64,000 nucleotides of DNA from Brachynemurus nebulosus (GCA_035578155.1 JAPWDM010000003.1:64782142-64846141); one strand, 5' to 3'; positions 1-13,126 are shown, counted from the stretch's first letter. The notes: generated from the letters alone by a model not told the origin. A program made the numbers and translations.

Positions 1-1369
1 CAAGGTCCAAAAAAAGTTCCCCCACTGCTGTAGTGGTAGCGACCTTCACAATGCTTGAAATCAAAAAAACCACAAAACCTATTAAACTAGGAGATATTGC
101 TCGTGCCATGAACGTTAATCGAAAAAAAAGTTAAAATTTAACAAAATGGCGGAGCTTTTAAAAAAAGTTTCAAATTTTGCGCGAAAATTTGATGATTTTT
201 GGCTTGCAAAAATTACATTTTTTATTCGATCGGAAAACTGGAGGTTCATGGCACAAAGAAACATATATAAAAGAAATTGGAATAAAAATCAAATCGATCG
301 GATGTTTTTCTTCGAGTTATAACTGCAGCAAATTTGAAAAATGTAGTTTTTCGTTACTTTACCTTTTAGTTTTAATCACTGAGAATTTTTACTAAAATTA
401 TTTACGATGTACTCACTATAACGGTCATAGTAAAATTAGATGAGTCGTTTAAATGTGCCAGGGTCTAGCTTCTCCATAACATGTGACTGGCAGCCACGTC
501 CAGAAACTCACGAACTATCAACCTTTATACATTTCTCAATACCTCAAAATTAACAATGAAAATCAGAATCCACTCTTCGGATGGCTGTAACTCAAAAACT
601 ATTTGAGATACGCACTTGAAATTTTAGTATGTTTTTTTTAAGGGTGTAGACTATCGAAACATGCAAAAAAATTTCCAATTTTTTCAAAATGTCACACTGG
701 TGGTCCCCCTTAATTTCAAAATGAATGGACAGGATATTCAATTTAGTCAACCAAGTGTCAAAAATTTTTTAAAATGATATTTATCTTTACCAGTGGAATG
801 TTTCTGATGTCTTTGTATAATTAAATGAATTTAATATTACATAATTTATTATATGAATGTCGGTTTGTATCAGTTACCTTAAGCGGGAACCTATTTTATG
901 TTCGAAATTTTATCAGATAGACACCTAATTTAATGCCAAGACTTTTAGTTTTAATAAATTACATCTTTAATGATTTGATACAAACGATACCTATATTACT
1001 ATTGAGTGTTCTGTAAATATAGGACTTAACACAAGTTCACATGACTAAGCATTTCTTTAATGGAATTTTAAATTTTTAAATTTTAACAGAACTACAGAAG
1101 TAGATTAAGTCATAAGGAACAAAGTGTAGAAAAAAAGCAGAAATTTTAGAAGAGTGATTAAACGTTGGAAGTACGAAAATTATGGATGGTACTTACACCC
1201 ACTGGATACACAGAACCCGGTATTTTGGGGTTTTGCAAAATTTTAATTTTTTAAAATATATGTTCTTGGGAACCATTATCACAAATTAGTTTTCGAGAAA
1301 AATAAAAGAAATTAATGTAGTGACTGTGGCGGCAGATCTTTTTTCAATTCTTTAATCTAAACTACTTTT
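1..1369. other. AT-rich DNA, no gene seen
   Basis: The stretch contains only short chance frames with no recognisable protein. It reads as old repeat-derived DNA with phrases such as 'gatggctgtaactcaaaaac' that are common in degenerate insect repeats. No TIR pair or tandem structure was found. Confidence 0.5.
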
Positions 1370-1560
1370 TAACCGACTTCAAAAACGAGGAGGTTCTCAA
1401 TTCAACCCGTATGTTTTTTTTTACGTATGTACAACGATTTCTCCCACATTTCTCAACCAATTTGCGCCATTCTTTTTTTGGTTAGTAGATAAAGCTCTCC
1501 AGGTGGTCCCATAAAAATTTTATTGAGATTGCTTGAGTCATTTTTTAACCATCTTCAATA
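1370..1560 (+). repeat. Dispersed repeat beginning AACCGACTTCAAAAACGAGG
   Basis: The segment opens with 'aaccgacttcaaaaacgagg' and 'aggttctcaattcaacc'. From memory this matches a very widely dispersed arthropod repeat whose copies start AACCGACTTCAAAAA(G)GAGGAGGTTCTCAATTC. The same ten-base start, AACCGACTTC, forms the outer ends of the foldback at 1845-2073, so the two are probably related. I do not assign a superfamily. Confidence 0.55.
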
Positions 1561-1844
1561 ATATGAATAATTATGGCAATTTTATATGAAAATATTGTAT
1601 GTTTCATTTGGAAATAATAACGCTGACGATACATATTTTATATCTTTTTTACCAGACTTAATAGTAAATAGCATTTATGTATTTCTAACACTACCAACAC
1701 TTCAACAGATACATATGTATATCTAATAATAAAAATAATATAGATATTATTTTTATTATGTACCGTCAGTTGGGGCGAATGTAGACGATTTTTTCAGTTT
1801 TTTGACAATAAATTGTTTTTAAGTTTATCTAAAAAATTTTAAAA
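1561..1844. other. AT-rich DNA, no gene seen
   Basis: There are short ATAATA runs and a near-palindromic TAATAATAAAAATAATATAG / ATATTATTTTTATTATGT patch around 1722-1760. Nothing else is recognisable. Confidence 0.5.
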
Positions 1845-2073
1845 TAAAACTTTTGTTAAAAAACCGACTTCAAAAAGTAATAAATAATTAATAGCACGTA
1901 TTTTGAAGTCAGGCGTAAAAGCGTGCTATAAAAAGATGCGATCGGATGTGCTTGCAAAATTAATGAATTCTCGTGGATCTACATCTTTATACTACGCTTT
2001 TACGCCTGACTTCAAAATACGTGCTATTAATTATTTATTACATTTTGAAGTCGGTTTTTTAAAAAAAGTTTTA
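1845..2073. mobile_element. Foldback element with 80-bp inverted arms
   Basis: The left arm 1845-1924 and right arm 1994-2073 are reverse complements over 80 bp with about two mismatches. The arms are separated by a 69-bp spacer. They carry AAAAAACCGACTTCAAAA near the outer ends and AGTCAGGCGTAAAAGCGT at the inner ends. The geometry is that of a nonautonomous foldback/MITE. The open frame running through 1903-2106 is only the arms being read through and is not a gene. Confidence 0.8.
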
Positions 2074-2778
2074 TACATTTCTATTTTTCGAGCATCCTAT
2101 ATTTAAAGAAGATCAATTCTTCAATATTCATTTCGTACATACGTTAAGATTTATTCGTGAGATTAAATTCGTGTAATTAACGTTTCAAATTGCAACGGAT
2201 TAGTAAGTAACCAAACAGAAAGTGAAATGTTCAAGCGAATGAAACATTATTATTATTTATCAACAAATTTGATATTTCGTTTTTTTTTTTGTTTAATATA
2301 TATTTTTAAATCAATTTTATAAAATCATTACATCACATGAATATGTGTAGGCATTCTATCTCTTTGGACGTGAGAAATTAAATATAATAGCCGAATGAGG
2401 TAGTTGTAGGACGTGTAACAAAATAATACGTGTTTGAATTTCGATTTCAAATCAGTTTGATTGTTGTAATTAATTGATATACTACGCATGCACGTTTATA
2501 GAATTATCGTTTAAAATAAACATGGGTGCTATCATAGTATGCAGTCTATCGTCTTGTCTCGAGCTCCGACAAATTCATATAAATTTACTGACAATATACA
2601 ATAAAGAATTTATGTTAATATATTATCACAAAAATAATACTGGACCCAATAGAGAGCCCTGAGGAACACCAGAATAAAATCTTTTTTGTGTCAAAGAGCA
2701 CATCACCGAAACTGTGTTAAGCATATTTTTACAGTTTTTATTTCAAATTAGCTGTAGTTATGATTAAATTTTTTTTTT
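2074..2778. other. AT-rich DNA, no gene seen
   Basis: Only short frames and homopolymer runs are present. The frame at 2474-2662 has no protein-like features. Confidence 0.5.
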
Positions 2779-3485
2779 ATTAAAAGCTTTTATTTAATTT
2801 GATATGTTAGTATGTTGGTTTAGATCAAATCTTGGAATCAAAATTTAGACAGGTTCTAATTGAGCTAGAGGTTTCAAATTTTACATACGTTTCTAACCTT
2901 GATGACAATGCAATATTGTATAATTAGTTTTGTCCTACATTGCCCCCCACCCCAAAAAAAAAAATTGTTGATTTTTAGTCCTGTGCAACTTTTTGACATT
3001 TAGAATTGTCAAATTTTGTCTATTGATTTTACATCGCAATTTTTTGTTTCCATGGTTCTGTCTGTTTAGGATAAATTAACCGATTAACATATAGGTAAAA
3101 AAATTACTTCTTTATTTTTTTTTTTAAATTAGTTGTAATCAGACTAAAAAGTAGAAAATAAACTAAAGTAAAAAAAATGTTTTTTAAGAAAAAGCATTTA
3201 TTTAAAAATGGGCTAAAAGAAAAAAAATAACTTTTGAGTGAAATTTGAAGCAATATGCAACATAATTTATAAAAGCTTGAGGCGTTTAATTAAGTTTGGT
3301 AAGTACTAAAAAGTAAAATAGCTATACTTATATCCAAAACAGAAATAATTAATGATAACGCCTCAAGCTTTTATAAATTATGTTGCATATTGCTTCAAAC
3401 TTCACTCAAAAGTTACTTTGTTTCTTTTAGCCCATTTTTAAATAAAAGCTTTTTCTTAAAAAACATTTTTTTTACTTTAGTTTTT
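2779..3485 (+). mobile_element. Repeat family A, copy 1 (with internal foldback)
   Basis: This copy begins TTAAAAGCTTTTATTTAA and aligns by eye along much of its length with 6001-6595. Shared phrases include TTTAGATCAAATCTTG, TCTAATTGAGCT and GAGGTTTCAAATTTT. The right end reads AAATAAAAGCTTTTT, which inverts the left end, so the element has TIRs of about 15-17 bp. The right half is a foldback: 3161-3286 and 3357-3482 are inverted copies with about 122 of 126 positions matching, around a 70-bp spacer. There is no transposase frame, so this is a nonautonomous element of unassigned superfamily. Confidence 0.8.
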
Positions 3486-5596
3486 TTTAATTATTTTTCG
3501 TAGAGAAAGTATTTTTATCATGTTTATAAAATAAACAAATTATAACACAAAAAATGTATCCATATGATTATTATCATCATCATTAAAGGTGTTGATTTAT
3601 ATATGTAGCTAAATTACTGTATTGGAGTTATAATTGCTACACATGCTCGTTTTGAATTACTATTATTATTTATATTTAATTAATAAAAAATATTTAAGAT
3701 GAAATCTTACTTTTTATTTTTGTGTTGTTTTTTTTTTTAACATATTTTCTACAAGTAACTGAAACGGAACATTTTGATAAAAATAACTTTGCACGAAATT
3801 TGCGGAGATGAATGTGTGAATGAAAGTGATTTCAGAAGAAGTTTTATTGTAGTCTTAAGAGATTTCACTGTAGTTTTATTATATCATTCACACTTCTAAT
3901 TTGTATATGGAAACAAAAATTAAGTAATATATTAATATATTATACATTTATACGTGTAATTGTAAAATCACTAGACCGTTCAATTTTCTTAACGCGCAAC
4001 TTTTTAATGGTTACGTATCCATTGAAGATTATACACATATTAGTAATGTAGTCTATGAAATAAGAGCATGAGATTTCATATAATTTTCGTAGAAATTGTT
4101 ACAATTTTCAACATAATTATATTAATTCTAAAACAATTATTTGTTAAATTTCTTTTTTTTTTGGTTTTAATAGAAAATATGATTAAATTAATTTAAAATC
4201 TTGACATAAGTAATTCTTTTTAAATACAACTTAAATTATTATTAATTTGACATCGTTGTAAAAAAAATTAATTAATACATTTTTTTAAGATAATAAAAGA
4301 TGAAGTGAAATTTCCTGTTACATTATAGTACAATCATTTTTATTGATATACTTTCATGACTATTCATTCATTGATCTAGTGGACTTTGCTTACCACTGCC
4401 AAAACAATTATACTATATTTGAATTCTTCTATAAATGGCATGTATACAATATGTGAGAGGTAACTAGATACACAGTGTCCGAATATTAGGCATCCAATCA
4501 AATTTAAATTAACTAAAGAATTTATTTACTTAAAGTCAAAAAAATCGTAGGAAGTTATATAGAAAAACTAAAATTTACCTCTGTGATGTCATCAAACTAA
4601 AGCTAAATTATATTTTTAAAACGAATTTCATTCGTCTGATAGCACAAACCTTCAAGAAGTCATTTCGTAGGTTCCGAGAAAAGATGAAAATCTACCCGCA
4701 TGGGGTTATTATGTATATTAAACTTCTTCTCTAACGTTTTTGCTAGTACTTCTGATAAAATTGTAGCTATTGAATTGCCTAAAAATTGTATTTTTAAGTG
4801 TAATTCAATCATGTAAAAAATAATGACTATCAAATTTTTTTTTTTTGACAAGGTCCAATTAAAATCTGATTATTTAACCTAACATTCCATTTTTTTACTT
4901 TTTGTTTAACATAATTTACGACATTTAATATTTTATTTCCTACAATAAAAATTTTGTATTATGATGTAGATATGTCTAAAAATAAAAGGCGATATAAATA
5001 TATAAATGTTTAGATAATATCGAATTTGGTTGGTTTTAAATGTTTTAATAATGTTCCTACATATAATTCTTAAACAATCTAGGCACACATGTTGAATGCC
5101 TGGTTAGGTTCCATTTCATTAATTACAGGTAATAAAGAAATGAAAGTTAATTAAATCATATTATAACTGAATATCCATAATTCAAAATAATATATTAGAT
5201 TTTTTTTTGTAAATATTATTAAATAAAACAATTTATATATTATTAGTTTATGGAAATGATATATCAGATTGAATTGCATATTAAAATTTATAGACCAAAT
5301 GGCACTAATTTCGGAAAAAAATTATAAGACAGCCAGAATAAAATAAATTGTTAGATTTTTATTATTCATTAATAAAAAAATGAAAAATAAAAAAATTCAG
5401 GAAACTTGTGATATTGTTTTTTAAAATTTAGAGAGGTTTTACTATATTTTCTTTCCTACAAATAAATTCTTTAAATTTCCGTTACAAGAAAAATATTTAA
5501 AATTAAAGATGTGCATGATGGTGTACTCTCATTTCCGCGAAATAAATGAACTCTAAACTTACTATAATATCTTCCCTGAAGCGTTCTATAGCATAT
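3486..5596. other. Long AT-rich stretch, no gene seen
   Basis: About 2.1 kb of very AT-rich DNA with T-runs and scattered short frames. The minus frame at 4660-4851 is low-complexity and not convincing. I see no paired repeats, tRNA or splice-supported exon. Confidence 0.5.
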
Positions 5597-5981
5597 TAAG
5601 GTGATTGTCGCCAGTGGATTAACTATCATTACTCTGGAATTTATACGGAATCATATAGGACTCAATCCCCAAATCTTTTCAAAATTTGAACGAAATAGGG
5701 CTAGCAGTAAGTAGGATGTCGACATTTAAGGGGAATTCATGGTAGCGTCGTGGCTACCATTACTCTGAATCTAGGAACTAAACCGCCGAATTTCTAAAAA
5801 TAGTTCCGAAGTTATACCACTTACTATTAAGTGGGATTTTCGGGCACATAGTCAGACCGACAGACAGATACGAAATTAAAATACGCGTGAAAATTTCGCT
5901 ACTTTAGTAGTTTCGTCAGAAACAACATATTCAAGAATCATTCATTAATCTTTAAAATGCTCTAATGTGTTAATCACCTTA
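5597..5981 (+). mobile_element. Short TIR element TAAGGTGATT...AATCACCTTA
   Basis: The stretch starts TAAGGTGATTGTCG and ends TTAATCACCTTA, giving inverted ends of about 10 bp. The interior (about 5680-5850) is similar to the reverse complement of 61214-61440. Shared phrases are TCAAAATTTGA(A/G)CGAA, GTAAGTA, CGTGGCTACCATTA and GAAGTTATACCA. It also contains CAGACCGACAGACAGA, a short GACA-type run typical of arthropod repeats. There is no coding capacity. Confidence 0.55.
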
Positions 5982-6000
5982 AATTTCACAAAAATTCATA

Positions 6001-6595
6001 ATTAAAAGCTTTTATTTAACTTGCAATGTTAGTATGTTTGTTTAGATCAAATCTTGCAATCAAAATTTAGACAACTTCTAATTGAGCTGGAGGTTTCAAA
6101 TTTTGCGTATGTGTATAACATGAATGACAATGCAATATTCTATAATAAGTTTTGTTCTAAATTCCTTCAAAACTAGAATTGCTGTTTTTTAGTCTTATGT
6201 AAATTATTGACATTTCGAACTATCAAATATTGTCCCATGATTTTACATTGCAATTTTTAGTTTCCATAGTTATGTTTGACTTTGAAAATTAATTGTGATT
6301 AGACTAAAAAGTATAAGATAAATTTAAGTAAAAAAATAGCTTTTGAGTGAGGTTTGAAGCAATATGGAACATAATTTATAAAAGCTTGAGGCGTTTAACC
6401 AAATTTAGTAATTACTGGGGAGTGAAGTAGCTACTCACATCTGAAATAAAAATAAATAACGCCTCAAGATTTTCTCAATTATGTTGCATATTGCTTCAAA
6501 CTTCACTCAAAAGTTATTTTATACATTTTAGTTCATTTTTAAATAAAAGCTTGCTTTAAAAAACTATTTTTTTTAATTAAATTTATTTTTTACTT
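6001..6595 (+). mobile_element. Repeat family A, copy 2
   Basis: This is a second copy of the family at 2779-3485, in the same orientation, starting ATTAAAAGCTTTTATTTAAC. It keeps the inner inverted pair (about 6330-6398 and 6457-6520, including AAAAGCTTGAGGCGTT and its inverse). It lacks a segment present in copy 1 between GTAAAAAAA and the CTTTTGAGTGA block. It starts about 20 bp after the TIR element ending at 5981. No protein is encoded. Confidence 0.8.
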
Positions 6596-8870
6596 TAAAT
6601 AAATTAATTTTCTGTATGTTTTATTAATTATTAGACGAGAAACAAATAGAACAAAAAAATGTAAGTTAATACTGTGCAAATAATGAGTCGGCAGGTAATT
6701 ACACCACTGTAACGATTATCCTATGCAACATTATTACTTTATAATGTATTCAGTAATTATTATTACTAAATTCAAATATGTATACAACATGTAACTTCAG
6801 TAAACAACAGACAAATTTAATTAATAAAATAAGTAACACTGGCTAATTTAGTTGGAATAGTTGGAAAAATTATTATTAAAAAAAACAGTGATTCACTTTC
6901 TTTTTGAATAAGCATACTTGAATTATGTAATACTAACTGAGCAAAACGAATGTTAATTAAAATGTATTTAATTTTTCTTCTTAATCTTATCTACATTAGT
7001 TGGAACAATTACTCGACTGTAAACCCTCGAAAACTCATCTAAAAATGTCTCAATACAATATTAGTGTTAAACGCTCCTCGAAATTTCGTTAATATTTAAA
7101 AAAAAATCCCCCACTTTGATAATATCTTATCACCGAAGAAAATCTAATTAAGAAAATTACTTAATTTAAATAAATTTCTACCTTAATGTGTTTTCACATA
7201 TTTATGTGTAGTACCTAATAATTAAAACATATATTTCAAAATAATGTGTTTACGAGTTACTTTAGTAATTTACGAAACGATTATGTATGAATATAAAAAT
7301 AATTAATTAATTTAGTATTCATAAAAAAATATCCTTAATCGATTTTTTTATGCATAACAATTTTTAGGCAATTATTAAAAAAAAACCTTTTAATATCTCT
7401 AATCAAGGACGTAAACGCTGATTTCCTGAATGATACGTACTTATAAAAAATAATATAACTAAAAAAGATATTAGATAATATATAATAATTGTTATCTTAA
7501 AATAAATTTTTCCATTAATTTTTTTTTTGTTAATCAGCTGTGCAGTTAAATTTTTTTGACGCATACACTTGCGCAATTACTTTTTTTTGGAACAATTGGT
7601 AAAACGTTTACGCGGTGAGCGCGAATTTTGAAATGTTTTGTATTTAACAAAATAAACACCGGACACAGTTAATTACTTTTTCAATTGAATATTTTAATCA
7701 ATTTCTTTATTGGTATTTTAAATATGTTAATCTAGATTACTTCCCATTCTTAAATTTACCATTCTAAAATTAAAAAAAAATTAATTTTATGAAATTTGAC
7801 AATTTTTAATTGTCAATTTCCGGACATGAATTAATAATTTGACGTGATGCAACAATTAATAAACAAAAAAAAAAGAAAAAAGAAAACAATTTACCGGGTA
7901 CAACAATGAATAGAACATTTAAACTTTTAAATTTGAATTTGACACGTCAAACAAAACCGTTAGCACCGTAAACAATTGAATTCAAAATTAAGTCACGTAA
8001 CTAACACATTTTCAATTTATCGTTTTCTGTTGAAAAAAGAAAATAATATGTTAGAAAATTACAAAACTTACATATTTCATTTTGCTTTTGAAATATCCTA
8101 CGTATTCGGCACAACAAAAAAACAATAAAAAAACTTTTTCAAAGAGGATCGTAATCACGCAACCGTTACCAACATCAACACACAAAAACAAACAATTATC
8201 AGTGCGTTATCACCATACAAACGTATTAACAATAATAATGTTCTTTTCCCACTTTTCTCAATAATTTATATAGTAAAGGTTTGGAGGGCACTTATCACTG
8301 TAGCTGTTTTTATAGTATTTAAACTATATTTATAATATAACAATGAACACTGTGCAAAAGAGAAAGTAAAACATTACAATCGTACACGTTAAAACAATAT
8401 ACCGTCTTTGTCTAATACGAATATTATTAGGTAATAATAATGATACACATGTATGAATTACGCTACCTTGGCCGCGGCCCCGAACATATTATTACTTTTG
8501 ATTTTTACAAGAACCACGTTGAAGTTAAGATTAAAGAAAAACGGTTACTATTAGATCGTTGCAGTTGGTGGAAACGGATATACAAGCTAAGATTCGTTGA
8601 CACAAAATGAGTGTTTCTTCCTTGTACGACCTTTGCCAAGGTTTCGAAAAGTAATCGACTGACCCCCCAGAAATAGTGCTTAAGGGTAGAAATGTTATTT
8701 TTTTTTATTTGAATTGGTGAAATTATTGAACTAATTAATTTGCTAATTTCGCACTTGACAAAGGGCAAGGATTCAATTAACCGGACAGAAAGTGAAAAAA
8801 AATTAATCAATGGTGTGCAACCTTTGATTATATTAATGGACCGTATAACAGATTTTTTGTAGTTTATTGG
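6596..8870. other. Long AT-rich stretch, no gene seen
   Basis: About 2.3 kb of AT-rich DNA. The minus frame at 8505-8810 (101 codons) ends in low-complexity sequence and has no motif, so I do not call it. A GC-rich patch CTTGGCCGCGGCCCCG lies near 8468. No TIR pair was found. Confidence 0.45.
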
Positions 8871-8876
8871 TTTTAA

Positions 8877-9514
8877 GGGGTTAGGTGGGTTTCAGAGGTT
8901 CAAAAAAAGGGTATTTTTACTATATTTTTTTTTAATATATACAATCATATAATATTTTATTTAAACAATTCAGCATATCAAAGATACATAATATTTAAAT
9001 AGTATTTTGTGAAATTTTTATTTAAAAATTCCGAAAACTCTCATCGCTGATACCTCATCTCCCTTGACGTCTCAAAAAAAAATGCTCTTGCCGTGGACAG
9101 CATAACTCATTATTGGTTCATTTAAAATCAAAAAACCAAAAATATTTCGTTAGTACACCGATAAATCTTGTTATTGGACGAAGGAAAAAAAATTAAAATT
9201 TGAATTTTTGACAGATTTTGAACAAAAAAAACATATTTTTTGGTCAAATTTTCGCCATGTATTTGCTCGAAAAAATTAGTTGTAATAAAAATAAAAAAAA
9301 TCCTTCGTTCAATGACTCGAATTTCGTTATTTCAAAGATGTATGCAAAATTTGAACAAAATCGCTTTATAATTTTTCGAGAAATCACGTCCACCGACTTT
9401 AGAATTTTGCTCGGATCGATTTGAAATTTTAGGAGAATATTTTAAACATATTGTACTATTTAATACGACAAAAAAAAAATGGATTTTTTGAAATTTTCAA
9501 ACCCACCTAACCCC
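8877..9514. mobile_element. TTAA-flanked nonautonomous DNA transposon (638 bp)
   Basis: The left end GGGGTTAGGTGGGTTT follows TTAA (8873-8876). The right end AAACCCACCTAACCCC precedes TTAA (9515-9518). The first 16 bp of the TIRs are identical and weaker matching continues to about 34 bp. TTAA duplications are used by piggyBac and Kolobok-type transposases. The G-run start does not match the usual CCC start of piggyBac, so the superfamily is left open. The frame at 9218-9424 inside is not protein-like. Confidence 0.8.
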
Positions 9515-9518
9515 TTAA

Positions 9519-10160
9519 TACAAGAAAAAAATTACTAGATCAGTATAAATTTTGCTTGCCGTCCAAACTTTTTTTGAAAAATTTTGCAATAACTGCATTT
9601 ATCAGAATTAAGCCATTCTAGACGTTAGAAGTATGAAAAGAGGTTTATCCTAGGTCAATTTTTGATATATACCTTTGAGAGGCCCCCGACTACCTTTCAT
9701 GTGGAGATTTTTTGTAAGGCGATTAAATTTGGAAAAAATTAGAAAATGTTTTGCTATTTTTTTGAAATGTATTGCCAACATTCAGCTGTAGGGGTAGCTG
9801 CTTGGAGGATCAATTTCTTTTATTTTTCTATGAATGTATAATTTGAGTTGCGAAGGCCCCCTGTTATATAGAAGTTCCTGGCACATGCCCCAAGCGGCTT
9901 TAGGTAAAATCCGGCTCTGAATGTTGTAACTGAAGGTTATAGATACAGAGTACAGAGGTACAGCAACTATCTCTATCGTGTAATCTGCAGTGTGCACTTC
10001 TGTGCACATTAAGCTACTAAGTAGTCACTCTTTCATTTGTAGTCGCTGATTGTAGGTCAGTCATAAGACAATGGATTTGATTGTTGTTAGCATTGTAGAA
10101 CCCTGACGTAGCGTTGTGGTATCACACATATGTATGCAAATTAGTTGTAACAGTTTACCG
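9519..10160. other. AT-rich DNA, no gene seen
   Basis: There is no recognised structure. The minus frame at 9782-10009 lacks features of a real protein. Confidence 0.45.
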
Positions 10161-10290
10161 CACAAATACAAAGTAAACACCGTGCACGTATATAACATAT
10201 TTTCTATCTCTTACTGGTTACACTGGTTCCAGTAGCATAGAGATAGGTATACGTATGTTGTCTTTAGTGTTCTGTGGTTACAGAAAATGC
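10160..10290 (-). repeat. Hairpin repeat family H, copy 1
   Basis: On the minus strand this reads through CTATCTCTATGCTACTGG, then CCAGTGTAACCAGTAAGAG, then GATAGAAAATATGTTATA and a GTGCACGG block. The same order occurs at 18368-18480 and 62766-62846. The core, about 43 bp, is an imperfect hairpin: CTATCTCT...AGAGATAG outer arms with ACTACTGG/CCAGT inner arms. An upstream GTAACCACAGA phrase is also shared with the other copies. Confidence 0.75.
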
Positions 10291-11939
10291 AAATGCAACA
10301 GAACGACAGAACCAACAATTAGGCCAATATCAAGAGTCTTAATTTGGCAAAAATTAATTAATTTAAAATCAAAGTTAGAAAGGACCAACTTTTTTTTTAA
10401 TTAACAGACAAGCTAACAAGGTATATCAATAACAGAAAGTAAACGTTTGAATTCAAATCTGTTGCTCTAAATTTGATGAAAATTAAAAAAAAATAAAGTT
10501 CTTCTGCGTTGAAACATATACTCCTACTATTTCTATAATCAGGCATTATTTGACTAGTTATGTAATTAAATCAAAAAAATACTGCTATATCTGTTAATAT
10601 ATTTATTTGTCATTATATAAGTTCACAATTAAATTAACACTACAACAAAAAATCAAAGTGAATTCAACCGAAAATTTTCTAACGGTTAAAATTTTTCTGG
10701 TACTTAGTTAATAATTAATGAGCTTCATTCACGAATTTTCCTATTAAAGATTTAATTGATTTTTTTTCTGCAATCCATCATAATAAAAATCACGCGACTC
10801 TGTTACATAACTGTTTGACTCAAAGATTCATATAATTATGATAATTGTCTTCCTTTTACCATTTAACCAAGGTTATTATTTTTCATGAAAAAATGTAATT
10901 TTAATAGTGACATTAAATCACTAAAATTTAAAAAATTTAATTACCGATCATGAATGCGTGTAACAATTAATATTCCTTTTCTTTTTTTTTAAAAATAAAC
11001 GGCGCCATTTCCGTTGGTGAGCAATGCACGTACTATATACGTTTTAAATATTCGAATTTTAATAATTTAAATCAATTGTTTAAAACATTCGTATTGGCTG
11101 GTTTTTTGTCGGTTGGGAAAAGAATAAGATAATTATGCATAATATAGATATTGCTTAAATATTTTAGGCAAATTAAGTCGTTTGTATGTACTCATTACCT
11201 ACATTCATACGTATATGTGAACAAAGGAAGTTTAAAAGATAATGAAGTGGAATTATTAAAAATAAGATTAAATATTAATATTATTTCATGGATTTTTGTA
11301 AATGTCGAGAAAAATATTCATTTAATTAAGGCTATGGCTAAATGGAAATATATTTGGATGCATATTTTAAACGAAATGATTATACAATTAAAATTTGAAG
11401 ATAGATTATTAGGAAAGTGGCTTAGTGACCTACTTCTTGGTTCGTCCTGATATAAAAGGTAAAAATCATCAATATTTTTAATGGATCTCTTACCCAGCTA
11501 TCAAGGTTTTTAATTACTGACATTACTGTAATTGCATTTTAAGATAATGAAAGGGAATAATCCTTGCTATCACTTATGCGCCAACCAAATTAACATTTTT
11601 AAAAGTAAATTACATTTTATTGAGTAACCTTCATTGAAATCGGTACTAATAGAAAAAAATGTTTTTAAAAAATTGGCCTCGTCAAAAATATATTAAAAAT
11701 ATTAACGGCAGTAGCAAAGGAAAAAAATAGATTCAAACCTAATTATTTTAAAATTACAGTTAGCATTTTAAGTGTATGCTAAGGTAAAACCAATTACTTA
11801 TCAAAATTAAATGAAAATTAAAATATTTTAAAAAAATTACAATAATTAGTAATTGCGTGCATCAACTACAGAAGTTGCAACAGAACTGAAACACCTTGGT
11901 AGCGAGGAATGTCATGAAAAATCTTCGAGTTGTCAGGGA
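10291..11939. other. AT-rich DNA, no gene seen
   Basis: The frame at 11151-11450 (99 codons) is AT-rich with no motif, and I do not call it a gene. No paired repeats were found. Confidence 0.4.
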
Positions 11940-12465
11940 TATTTCATTTTTTTCTAGTTTTCTTAAAGAACTGCTTTTAAACATTTCTCTAATGCTTAAA
12001 AAAGTGACGACATTTCATATTACACGACTTAATGTTACTCCAGTCAATGGCGGAAATGATTCTAGACTCCAATAAATCTATTCAGAGTTAAAGAATTACT
12101 TTCAAAAATTTTTTTAATATTTAAAAAAGTGTCGATATTTGCTTGAATTACATGGCAGGCTAAGTAGAGGGAAGACGGCATTTAAGATTGCACGACCTAA
12201 TGTTATTCTAGTTAATGGCGGAAATGATTTAAGGCTACAAGAAACCTATTCAGAATTAAAGAATTGCTTTCAAACATTTCTCTAGTGCTGAAAAAAGTAT
12301 CAACAGAGCGAATTAACCAACTTGGAGGTTCTAGATGTTTTCTTCTTACTGGCTCCCTCCCATCCCTACAAGATACAAAGCACACAAAAAATATAAAACA
12401 AAACTAAATAGTGTGAAAAACTAAAACAAATCTCAAATATTGATTAAAATATTCAAAGTAGACAT
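11940..12465 (-). repeat. Repeat family P, inverted copy with tandem subunits
   Basis: Read on the minus strand this follows the order of 46725-47680: TTGAATATTTTAATCAATAT, then TTTGAGATTTGTTTTA, then TGTGTGCTTTGTATCTTGT, then a ~125-168 bp tandem unit. The unit contains (A)GCATTAGAGAAATGTTT, AGCAATTCTTTAA and ATCATTTCCGCCATT. Three unit junctions are visible near 11991, 12116 and 12284. Unlike the 46.7 kb copy it has no palindrome at the TTTGTTTTA position. Confidence 0.75.
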
Positions 12466-13088
12466 TTTGACCGGACCCCAGCTATTTGTCGCATTTATCT
12501 ATGCGATGATCCGACCCTGATAGGACTACTGAAGATTGCTATAGATCCGATAAATATTGATTATATTAATTATGCTGAATTATACAACTGAATTCAATTC
12601 TTGAATATGCATTTTTTGCTTCAATCATTATTAAATCATTAAGTGACAACCTTGTGTGTAAAAATCGATCAACAATCATGTACAGATTTTAATCAGGTCA
12701 CTAGATTTGCTACTTATTTGCTAACTAATCAAGTACTTGGCCACTGATCAATGAATATTATAATGTGATCACTGTGCTCAGACATGTGTGATGTGATAGA
12801 TCACATAATTATCAAATCTTTGTCATTATCACTTACCTGCATTCTGCATAAGGCCAGATGCAGTGGAGGTTGAAAAGTCACCTGTTTTATTTCAGAAGAG
12901 AATAGTTCTACAAATAATTGTCATGGAAATATCCTTGAATATTATTAATATGTTTTACAGTGCGGGAAAAGAAACATTACCTTCGTGAAGGTCCAAAGCG
13001 AAGACGCTGATCACGTTACAAAAAGGATAAAATAAAAAAAAGTATAAAAAGTCGATTTTGTTTTAAAAAAATTTACTTTTGTATTCAA
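12466..13088. other. AT-rich DNA downstream of the candidate gene
   Basis: No recognisable gene or repeat. The region between 12630 and 12830 is richer in GATCA words but has no clear tandem order. Confidence 0.4.
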
Positions 13089-13094
13089 TTTAAT
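13089..13094 (-). promoter_or_regulatory. Possible polyadenylation signal ATTAAA
   Basis: On the minus strand ATTAAA lies about 33 nt after the TAA of the frame ending at 13127 and is followed by A/T-rich DNA. ATTAAA is the commonest variant of AATAAA in animals. In such AT-rich DNA it could be chance. Confidence 0.35.
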
Positions 13095-13126
13095 ACATTG
13101 TAGTAATGTTAACAGTTACATAAAAC

